Shown: one piece after another, positions 26,114 to 34,800 of the stretch | Layout of the letters: every line of letters begins with the position of its first letter | Numbering within the stretch: position 1 is the stretch's first letter | Source of the DNA: Verrucomicrobiales bacterium | GTDB lineage: Bacteria; Verrucomicrobiota; Verrucomicrobiia; Limisphaerales; J093 | Reading direction: 5' to 3' | DNA: 64,000 bases | NCBI GenBank assembly: GCA_024233215.1 | Contig: JACKPW010000021.1 | Coordinates: forward strand, 36,566 to 100,565 | Notes under the pieces: model-generated | Told to the model about the DNA's origin: nothing | Seen by the model: only the letters and a program-made list of their open reading frames with translations | Databases searched by the model: none | Position numbers and translations under genes: made by a program

Positions 26114-27325
26114 TCACCCGGCCCGGCTGATCCGACGTTGCTCACGAGCCTCGGGTACCAGCAACAGGCTGGCAAGCAGGATCAGTCCGGCGCTCGCCCA
26201 TGCCAGGGGCGTCAGCGAAACGTAGCGGGTGAAGTGGAACGCCACCTGGGGTGCGATCACCCCGCGCACCCCGGTCAGGAACGTGTGCACCGCCATGTAT
26301 TCCGCGGTGTGCTCCGCGGGCGCGAACTTCGTCACCCATAATCCCCACGCCACATCCCCTCCCGAAGCGCTGACACCGAAGATCACGGACCCCACAACCA
26401 ACCCCGCCAGCGAATCACTCAGAAAGAAACTCAGGATGCCGGTGGCAAACCCGAGGTTCAGCAGAATGCGCAGGCGAAGGAAATCCGTCCGGTCGAAGAT
26501 CCAACCCCAGACCGGGCTGACCAGGAGGCGCGCCACATTCGGGATGACCCCGACCAGCAATGCGATCGTGCGCACGTCCAGGTGCAGGCCGTAGCGCGCG
26601 TTCGCCAGGTATTCCACCCGCATCGGCAGCATCATCAAATTGGCGAAGCCCATCAGCATCCAGCAGATCAGCACATGCCGGAACACCCGGTCGGAACGCA
26701 GGTGGCGCATCGCGTGGAACGGGTGACTCCCGCCGGTGTCGGTGAGCGGCCGGGAGGGCATGCGCAGAAGGCAGACCACCGTGAACCCGAAGGCCACGGC
26801 AAAGACGAGCAGCAGCCAGCGGAAACGCGTGAGGTCCTCGGAAAGCAAACGGCCCGCCACCTCGCTGAAGGCGGCCGCCGTGCCGATGCGCACCATGACC
26901 GTGCGCGAGTAGAGCTTCCCCCGGCGCCTTGTCGGGTAGTTCTCGCGATAGATCTGGGTCATCAGGGGAACACTCGCCCCCACGCACGCCATGGTGAGGA
27001 CCGAGCCCATGACGAAGGCGACGGGCTGCGGGAACGCCGCCATGACGAGGAACACCACACTTCCCAGCAGGGCAAGCAACATGGCTCCCCGCGCCGCCGG
27101 CCAACCCCGTTGGGTTACCAGGTTCAACATCACCGGGCTGAGCAGCAACCCCGCACTACCGCCGCTCGCCACCAGCGCCTTGGCGAGCGCCCCCGTTTGG
27201 AAATGTCGGACCGCGATCAGCAGCAGGAACGTCGCCCCGGCAGACTCCAGCACGCCGTAAGCCACCGCCTTCCTCATCTCAAGGCGGTAGGTCAGGCGGG
27301 TGCGTTCCGTGTCCGACACCAGCAC
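26114..27325 (-). CDS. MFS transporter
   Basis: 403 residues, GTG start at 27325 (ATG at 27277 is an alternative). About twelve hydrophobic segments form two six-helix halves separated by the charged loop SRPLTDTGGSHPFHAMRH. Loop 2-3 motif A is weak. The second half has GVIPNVARLLVSPVWGWIFDRTD, a motif A equivalent typical of the MFS_1 family. The substrate cannot be predicted. The gene ends 58 bases before the pilin-like start, so the two may be cotranscribed. Confidence 0.83.
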   Translation of the reverse strand: MLVSDTERTRLTYRLEMRKAVAYGVLESAGATFLLLIAVRHFQTGALAKALVASGGSAGLLLSPVMLNLVTQRGWPAARGAMLLALLGSVVFLVMAAFPQPVAFVMGSVLTMACVGASVPLMTQIYRENYPTRRRGKLYSRTVMVRIGTAAAFSEVAGRLLSEDLTRFRWLLLVFAVAFGFTVVCLLRMPSRPLTDTGGSHPFHAMRHLRSDRVFRHVLICWMLMGFANLMMLPMRVEYLANARYGLHLDVRTIALLVGVIPNVARLLVSPVWGWIFDRTDFLRLRILLNLGFATGILSFFLSDSLAGLVVGSVIFGVSASGGDVAWGLWVTKFAPAEHTAEYMAVHTFLTGVRGVIAPQVAFHFTRYVSLTPLAWASAGLILLASLLLVPEAREQRRISRAG

Positions 27326-27398
27326 AGACTAGCCGCAGCCCACACGTTCAACCACATAATACGACACGCGATGCCGGCGCCCCTCACCCCTCCCGCCA

Positions 27399-27470
27399 GA
27401 ACCCAAACTCGAACCCAAACTTAGACCTGAACTTGAACTTGAACTTGAACTCCAACTTAAACCCCAACTC
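27399..27470. repeat. degenerate hexanucleotide array, twelve units
   Basis: Twelve six-base units in register with consensus GAACTT/GAACCC: three perfect GAACTT in the middle (27429-27446), with diverged units on both sides. It sits in the 27326-27714 spacer, which has no gene. On the plus strand the array has no start codon ahead of it, so it is not a coding repeat. Confidence 0.8.
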
Positions 27471-27714
27471 CGCCCCCCCTTCGCAGGAATCCGCCCCCCG
27501 GAATCGTAGTGTAACCCAGATCCCCGGCACCTTGGCCCCGATTCTGCTTCACAGCACCCCAGAGCGGCGCGACCCTAAGCCTCAGTCATGCTCTTGAGAG
27601 TACCACAAAACAGGCGACACCAAGGTCGTCGCGGTGAACCCACCTCAGGAATCCGATGAGGATGGGAGGTGGCCTCCTGCCTTTATCTACCGCCCCCTGA
27701 CGCCCCCCCGGAGA

Positions 27715-30700
27715 ATGCCCAAGCGTAGCGCAATCGTGGTCTGGTTTCTTGCGATCCTCGGCGCGATGCCGGCAATCGGGGCGGAGCTGTATCTGAATGA
27801 ACTGCTCTTCAATCCCGCAGGTGAGGATGCGCCGTTCGAATTCGTCGAACTGCGCGGACAACCGAACGCCCTGCTCCCCAAGCATACCTGCCTGGTCGCG
27901 GTCGAAGGTGATGCCGGCGGCAATCCCGGCACCGTCCAGAACCTCTTCGACCTGTCGGGCCTCCGCATCGGGGGGAACGGTTTCCTGCTCCTGCTCCAGA
28001 AGGACTCACCTTTTGCAGGTGCCCGCGGCGCCACCGTGCTCGTCAACTCCGACACCGGCAGCGGTTGGGGCAGCGGTGGCAGCAGTTCCGTCGGCCATCG
28101 TGGCGAGGACGATCAGACCGACATCGAGAATCCCTCGGTGACGTTCCTCCTGGTCGAATGCCCGGACCTTCCCGGCGTCGGCGCGGATCTCGACGAGGAC
28201 GATGACGGAGTGCTGGACGAAAGCGGGGTGGCGGGCTGGACCATTCTGGATTCCATCGGGGTGCTCGACAACGACGGCGCCGGCGACATCGCTTACGGCA
28301 CCCTCAACTTCCGTCGCGACAGCCCACCCGGCGACGGGGCCTTCGCGCCGGGGACGGTGATACCGGTCCCGTTCACCGCGGGCTACCTCGCGCGTCGCGG
28401 CAATACGACAGGCCATGCGTCCTCAGACTGGGCGGCAAGCGATCATCCCGACGGCGCTCCACCCGATTGGTTGATTGGCAAGCCGGGGGAAACCCACCCG
28501 TCGGAAATCGCCGGCCTGCCCCTCGACTCCTACGGTGGTCCCAACTTCAGCGCACCGTTGCTCCCCGGGGTGATCCTTCGCGAAAGCAACGGAGCCACCG
28601 AGGTCTCCGAATCGGGGGAAACGGACAGCTACACCCTCGCCTTGAACACGCCTCCGGTCAGCCCGATAACCCTGGCGATCGCTTGCGAACCGGGCGTGGT
28701 GGCCAGCTCGAACGACGGAGACACCTTTGCCGAAACCCTCGCCTTAACCCTGGCGGACACCTCCGCCCGCGAGATTCTCCTCCGCGCGGTGAACGACCTG
28801 GTGGTGGACCTTTCCCCGCGCCAACGCCGGGTCACTCACTCGCTGACCGCAACCGGGGATCCCATGGCCTACCCGATCGATGGCACTCTGATCCCGCCGG
28901 TCGAGGTGACGGTGACGGATGACGACTTCCTGCTGCTCAACGAGGCGAAGGTGAATCCGCCCGGCGAGGAGGACGCCCCGGCGGAGTTCGTGGAGTTGCG
29001 GGGCTCGCCAGGGGCTTTACTGACCAACGTCTTCCTCGTTGCCTTCGAGGGCAGCGTCGCCGCCGATCCCGGCACGGTCACCCGGAGCTTCCCGTTGACC
29101 GGGCTTTCGCTGGGCGCCAATGGCCTGCTCGTGCTGGCCGCCCCGGAGAATCCCTACCGGTTCGCCCCGGAAACGACCTTCATGGCGGAGGCGCGTTTTG
29201 CCGCGCCCGGTGGCACCCTGGAAAACGGCGCGCTCTCCCTGCTCCTGATCGGCAGCACCACCCCCATCGAGGAAGGGGGCGACCTCGACAAAGGCGACAA
29301 CGGCGTGCTGGAGGGCCTGCCGGAGGGGAGCACCATTCTCGATGCCATCGGCTGGCGCGGCGGCGACAAGGATGACGTCGTCTTTGGCGGCGCGGAACTC
29401 GATCTCAAGGGCGCCACCCCGGACGCGGCCACTCGACGTCCCGGCGATGACACACCGCAGTCCGCGGGCGCCTGGGTATTCGGGGAGTTGGCCGGGGACG
29501 AGGCGGCCTCGCTGGACTATGACCCGGCATTTCCGGGCGGCGGACTCACCGCTGGAACGCGGCTTACGCCGGGCGCTCCGAACAACACCGCCCCGGCCAT
29601 CACCGGATGGCACGCGATCTCGGGAGTGATCGGGGATCCCGCCAATCCCCTGCTGCATTTTGAGCTGAGCGACGCCGAGACGGCCGTTGATCCCGGCACC
29701 CTGCGCGCCCGCAGCAGCAACCCGGAGATCGTGCCGAACTCCGGACTGACCCTGATTCCCACCGGCAACGGAGGGTTCGACTTGAGGATCGAACCGGTGG
29801 GCGTGGGATACGCGGACATCGAACTGGCCGCCAGTGACGGGAGGGCAACCGGGTTCGCCCGCGTGCCCTACGCCGCGTCTGAAGCAGTGCCACCGGGCGG
29901 GGTCTGGCTGATAGGCGCAAGCGACGGCTCCACTGCCATCCCCGTGGACGCAGACTGGATGTGGGTGGCAGACGACGAGAATGAAATCCTGCGGCTTTAT
30001 TCACGCCACGCATCCGGCCTGCCTGTAGAGGCCATCGACTTCACGCCGTTCCTCGACCTTGCCGACATCGAGGACGGCGACCCGCGCGAGGTGGACATCG
30101 AGGCCTCCACCCGCGTCGGCAACCGCCTTTTCTGGATCGGCTCGCACTCGCACGCCAACATCGGCGAAAGTCGCACCAACCGCTCGCGGATCTTCGTCAC
30201 GGACATGACTGGCGCCGGTCCTCAGAGCGCGCTGACCTACGTGGGACGGTATGACCATCTCAAGGAGGATCTGGTCGCGTGGGACCACGAGAATCACCAT
30301 GGGCTGGGGGCGGATTACTTTGGTCTCCTCGACAGCGTGGCGGAGGATGTGCCCCCGAAGGCGCCGGACGGCTCCGGTTGGTCCATCGAGGGACTGGCCA
30401 TGATGCCGGGCAGCACCTCCGGTGCCTATGTCGCCTTTCGCGCTCCCATCGTGCCGGCAGCACGCCGGGCGTTCGCCCTGGTTGTCCCCGTCCTGAACTT
30501 CACGGAACTGGCTGCCGGCAACGGCCCGCCTCGCTCAGCCATCTTCGGAATCCCCATCGAACTCGACCTCTACGGGCGCGGCATCCGCAGTCTCGAAGGC
30601 GACGGGCACGGCTACCTGATCATCGCCGGCCCGGCCGGCCCGGCACCCACGAGCTATCCCCAGGACTTCCGACTCTACACCTGGAACGGCCGGCCCGGAG

Positions 30701-31149
30701 ACGCCCCGCAGGAACTCGCCGCCGATCTCACCGGTCTGAATCCCGAAGGAATCGTCGAGCTGCCGCCCCATCCGTGGACCGCGGCAAGTCGAGTTCAGAT
30801 CATCAGCGACAACGGCCAGTGGCGCTTCTACGGCGACGACACCCGCGCCAAGTCCCTCCCCTATCCGGAGTGGAAAAAATGCCGCTGCGACACCGTGGAA
30901 TTCGGCGACGCGGTGGACCCGTTGCCGGTGATTCTGCGAATGGAACTTGCCGGGAACACCTTGACCCTGGTCTGGCGCGCCCCACCTTCGACGGATTGCC
31001 GGATCGAAAGCAGCGTGGAACTCCCCACAGAAGACTGGACCCCACTGCCTGGCGAGGCGGTTCAGGACGGGCCGTTCAGCCAGCAGACGCTCTCCATCGA
31101 TAGGATGGGGAGCCGCTTCTTCCGGCTACGCTGCCCGGCCGTCCCCTAA
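27715..31149 (+). CDS. secreted multi-domain surface protein with two lamin-tail-like domains
   Basis: I start at the ATG at 27715, which opens a good signal peptide (MPKRSAIVVWFLAILGAMPA, cleavage near AIGAE); the open frame begins at 27634. The protein is 1,144 residues. Domain order: a lamin-tail-like domain at about 24-190 (LYLNELLFNPAGEDAPFEFV); a Calx-beta-like domain at about 285-405 (EVSESGETDSYTLALN); a second lamin-tail-like domain at about 405-560 (LLLNEAKVNPPGEEDAPAEF); a cadherin-like segment; then at about 690-1010 a region resembling DUF3616 (LFWIGSHSHANIGESRTNRS). A beta-rich C-terminal domain with SRFFRLRCP is typical of verrucomicrobial exported proteins. It is probably on the cell surface and binds carbohydrate or protein; no catalytic residues are evident. 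Confidence 0.85.
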   Translation: MPKRSAIVVWFLAILGAMPAIGAELYLNELLFNPAGEDAPFEFVELRGQPNALLPKHTCLVAVEGDAGGNPGTVQNLFDLSGLRIGGNGFLLLLQKDSPFAGARGATVLVNSDTGSGWGSGGSSSVGHRGEDDQTDIENPSVTFLLVECPDLPGVGADLDEDDDGVLDESGVAGWTILDSIGVLDNDGAGDIAYGTLNFRRDSPPGDGAFAPGTVIPVPFTAGYLARRGNTTGHASSDWAASDHPDGAPPDWLIGKPGETHPSEIAGLPLDSYGGPNFSAPLLPGVILRESNGATEVSESGETDSYTLALNTPPVSPITLAIACEPGVVASSNDGDTFAETLALTLADTSAREILLRAVNDLVVDLSPRQRRVTHSLTATGDPMAYPIDGTLIPPVEVTVTDDDFLLLNEAKVNPPGEEDAPAEFVELRGSPGALLTNVFLVAFEGSVAADPGTVTRSFPLTGLSLGANGLLVLAAPENPYRFAPETTFMAEARFAAPGGTLENGALSLLLIGSTTPIEEGGDLDKGDNGVLEGLPEGSTILDAIGWRGGDKDDVVFGGAELDLKGATPDAATRRPGDDTPQSAGAWVFGELAGDEAASLDYDPAFPGGGLTAGTRLTPGAPNNTAPAITGWHAISGVIGDPANPLLHFELSDAETAVDPGTLRARSSNPEIVPNSGLTLIPTGNGGFDLRIEPVGVGYADIELAASDGRATGFARVPYAASEAVPPGGVWLIGASDGSTAIPVDADWMWVADDENEILRLYSRHASGLPVEAIDFTPFLDLADIEDGDPREVDIEASTRVGNRLFWIGSHSHANIGESRTNRSRIFVTDMTGAGPQSALTYVGRYDHLKEDLVAWDHENHHGLGADYFGLLDSVAEDVPPKAPDGSGWSIEGLAMMPGSTSGAYVAFRAPIVPAARRAFALVVPVLNFTELAAGNGPPRSAIFGIPIELDLYGRGIRSLEGDGHGYLIIAGPAGPAPTSYPQDFRLYTWNGRPGDAPQELAADLTGLNPEGIVELPPHPWTAASRVQIISDNGQWRFYGDDTRAKSLPYPEWKKCRCDTVEFGDAVDPLPVILRMELAGNTLTLVWRAPPSTDCRIESSVELPTEDWTPLPGEAVQDGPFSQQTLSIDRMGSRFFRLRCPAVP

Positions 31150-31175
31150 CCCGGCCGTTTCATACCGTCTTTCTT

Positions 31176-31289
31176 GGCGCAGATATCTGATCTGTAGTAT
31201 CGCCGAATTCCATTCGGCAGAGCGTCCGGACTCTTCCACGGTCTGCAGGTCGAATGCCTGCGATACAGCAGACCAGACGTCTGCGCTAC
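31176..31289. repeat. palindromic repeat, copy B of the MITE-like core
   Basis: It begins GCGCAGATATCTGATCTG and ends CAGACGTCTGCGCTAC, with CGCCGAATTCCATTCGGCAG and CCACGGTCTGCAGGTCG inside. This is the reverse complement of the core of 15341-15457 with scattered differences. The outer CAGTGACAAAGTC arms of copy A are missing here. It lies 26 bases after the surface-protein stop, between convergent coding regions. Confidence 0.75.
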
Positions 31290-31378
31290 AAGCCGTTGCG
31301 AGTCCCTACCGGATCGGGAGTGAGAGGTCCGGGCGAACCGTGGCGATTCAGTGCGAAGACCCGGATTGCCATCCGGTT

Positions 31379-31848
31379 TCAGGGGTCCTTTGGAGAACCC
31401 TGTTCGCGCACTTTCAGCCGGTGTTCCCGGGTGAGGCCGTCGAGCATCATTGTCACCAGGGTACTGCTTATGCAGTAGTCCCGGAAGATATCGGGAATGA
31501 CCTGGCGGGTCCCCGGGAGGAGGGCCAGCAGATCCACCACGAACATGGTGTCCCACATCCACTGGCCGAGGTAGTAGGGGCCGCCCGGTTGCACCCACGT
31601 CTGCCGCAGGGGTTCGACCGGCAGACGCAGCTTTTCCAGGATGCACTTGGGCGCACCGCAACGGCCAGGTGTTCGACCTTCTACGCAGTCGGCTCAAACA
31701 ACGAGCGAATGTCGGCGTCCGAGACGGCATGGAACAGGGGGTGAAGGGCGAAGTTCCCGTCCACGGCATCCGCTCCCGCGAACGGCCCGACCCAGGGCGC
31801 CACGGTCGATCCCCCGGTGGCCAGCTTGAGGAATTGGCGGCGTTTCAT
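31379..31848 (-). pseudogene. decayed Tat-exported glycosidase-like gene
   Basis: It starts at ATG 31848, overlapping the stop of the GH115-GH2 gene (ATGA), with an intact Tat leader MKRRQFLKLATGGSTVAPW. The frame stops at 31681 after DIRSLFEPTA. Homologous-looking sequence resumes in another frame: CILEKLRLPVEPLRQTWVQ and then GGPYYLGQWMWDTMFVVDLL, typical of the start of an (alpha/alpha)6-barrel glycosidase catalytic domain (trehalase/GH63/MGH1-like). That frame ends at 31379, long before a full domain. So at least one frameshift and a 3' truncation have killed the gene. Coupling to the neighbour suggests it once belonged to the same degradation operon. Confidence 0.7.
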
Positions 31849-34800
31849 GGTTCGTTTCCCGGCAGGAGCTTGAACAGCAGCGTTGCGTCGAGTTCTGAGG
31901 TGGGGGCAAATGCCGTCGAGTCCACATAACGCAGCAGGCTGTGCATCAACTGCTGCGCTTCGGGATGCTCCTGCAACCCCGGCAGGTCGCTGGCGCAAAC
32001 CAGCAGTCTTCCCGGACCGACCCGGGTCTCAAACAGGAGGCCGAGCTTGTGGTTGCGGGCGAAGTTGTCGATGACGTGGATGATGGGCCGATAGTCCGCC
32101 GGAAACGCATCAAGAATGATCGGACGGGAGTGCTTCACCAGTTGCCACCACTGCCAGTTGCTGTGGAACTCGGTGGGGAACTCCGCCAGGGCCGGATGAG
32201 CCGGGTCACACAGGAACCCGAGCGTGCCCGGGGCCGGCTCGATGCCGCGTTGCTGAGCGCCCCGGGCAAACATGGGCCAGCACCAGAAATCGGTTTGGAA
32301 GGCGCCTTTCACGCAATGGGTGAGCACCGCCTGCCGGGGAAACAACAAGACCCGGCCACCGCCGCGCAGATGCTGTTGCGTCTCCTTGCCAAGATGGTCG
32401 GTGACCAGGACGCCGGGGGGCGGGGTCGTCTCCACAGCAGTCGGATAGACCCAGATCGGGTATCGGTTTCGATAGGGGGTGCCTTCGACACTCACGGTAA
32501 CGTCCAGTTGGTCCGGCGCCTGGACCTCGCTCAGGGCAAACATGATCCGGCCGACCGGGAACAGTCCGCCCTGTTTGAGGGTGACCGGCCCCAAAGCTCC
32601 GGAGGCGACCACCGAACTCCCGCTTGCGCCGACCGTCCAGCTCACGCGTGCGTCGGGAATGTCGGCGGCACCGTAGTGGGCAATCTCGATCTCGGACACG
32701 AAGGTCTCGTCGGTGGTCCAGGTGTACTTCCCGAAGCGCAGCAGAGGCACGGTTTCGGAACAGAACTGCCGCCAGGCCGCCGGTTCGATGATGCCCTTCG
32801 GCTCCATGAACACATTCAGCATCCCCACCAGCGCGGTTCCCTGCCCCAGGAAGTCCTGGAGATCGAGCAACTGGAATCCCCCGAAGCCAGGCGTGCGCAG
32901 GGCGGTTTCAATGTCCTCGCGATAACAGATCGCCGCCAGCGCGCCGGAAGCCCGCGTGAAGTCCTGGGCGAGGCCCAGCATCCCGACCTCCTCCAACCGG
33001 TCCCGGAAGATCTCCAGGTTGCGCGCCTTCAGCACGCCGGTGAAATCGGGGATTTCGCGGAAGTCCGGGCTCACCTGGTATTGGCCGGTTTCGTGGGCGA
33101 TCACCGGCACCGGCACGCCGGTGATGGACGCACGGTAATCGGTCAGGGTCGAGGGCGGGTGGTTTTCGATATGGCCATCGGCATAGTCCCCGGAGAAGAA
33201 GGAGCCACGAACCGGCAGCGTCGGGCCGGTCTTTGCGGTCACCCAGAAATCGTCCCCCTCGGCAAAGGCGGGAGCCCAATGCAGGTTGTTGCATCCCTGG
33301 GCATGGAGGTGGCGGGGATCACTCTCCTTGAACCGGGAGACCATCTGGTACATGGCCGGCCGCCGGCCCAGTTCGTTCCCGAGGGTGAACATTGCAAAGG
33401 ACGGGTGGTTGCCGTAGGCCTTGAAGATCAAGTCCGCCTCGCGGAGCAGATAGCGGGAGAGCGGGGTCGCGGTGGCGCTGCTTTCCACCTCGAGATGGTC
33501 CACGTTGTACCGCTCCCCGGGCTCCGACTCTTCGAGGGACCCGAAACGACTGCTTTTGTTGGGAAGCTCCGGGGCCAGGTACATCCCGACTTCATCAGCC
33601 GCCTCCAACGCCGCCTCCGGCGGGAACCAGGAATGATAGCGGCAATGATTCAGTCCGTATGCCTTCGCAATGCGCAACAACCGGATCCACGCGGCCTTGT
33701 CCATCGGCGGATACCCGGTTTCGGGAAAGAAGCCACAGTCGATTCGGCCGCGGAGAAACACGGTCCGGCCGTTGATCTTCAGCCGGGTTCCCTCGCGCAC
33801 GAATTCCCTCAAGCCGAAGTTCACGATTCGTTCGTCGCGGAAACGCTGCGGGCCGGCCTCCGTCTGCAGGCTCACCTTCAGGCGGATCAACGCCGGGTTG
33901 AACTCATCCCACAACGGCGCAGCCTCGCCCAATTCGTAGGTGAACGTGATTTCGTTTCCCGATCCGGTGACCTGGACGGCGGTCGACTGGGTGGCAAATG
34001 AAACCGGTTCAGGCACGTTCCAACTCTCCCCCGACACCACCAGGCGACCCGCCGCTGCCGCCCCGGTGAGGTTGCCGACGACCGCCCGGATGGTCGCGCG
34101 CTGGCCCTTCACGTCCGGATACACCTGGACTTCCTCAAGCCAGATCGGATCGGTGGCCCGCAATTCCATCCTGCCGATGATGCCGTTCCAGTTGGACTGG
34201 GTACGCTCGTCCACTGCATGCGCGGGCCCCACCGGCGGCAGTTTCGCGTTGTCCACGAGCACGGTCAGCGTATGGCGCCCGGGGGTCAGGGCGGGGGTGA
34301 GATCAAAGACCTGGGGCGCGCTCAGGGTATCCTCCGTGCCGCACTCCTGAGCATCCACCCAGACCCGCGTGGTCTTGGTCCGTTCCAGCAACAGGGTGAT
34401 CCGCTGACCGCTCCACGATTCCGGAATCACCACGTCGCGTTGATACCAGGCCGGCCCTTTCCAGTACCAGACGCGCGAGAGGCGGTCGACCGCCCGTTCG
34501 TCCTTGAAGACACCCTTGTGATTGGTGTCGGTGGTACCGGGAAGCATGACCGAATCCTCCAGTTCATCGCTGAACCACTTCTGCTCGACGCCCTCGTCCT
34601 CCGGGTCGAGCCGGAACCGCCAGGTCCCCGCAAGCGGAATGAGTTCGGCGGAAGAAAGCAAGGTTCGGGCCGCGCGGCCCCGATGGGACTCCGGAGGGCC
34701 AAGGCAGGATTCCCCGGGCGTGGCGGTATGGAGCACGATTTTGTCGACCACCACTCCCGGATCCACCATCCCAAGGGTCAACGTGTGAGGACCGGGCTTC

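Noticed and set aside
27399..27470. CRISPR array
   Set aside because: Units are contiguous hexamers with no spacers, and no cas gene is near. No other repeat-spacer pattern was seen in the window.
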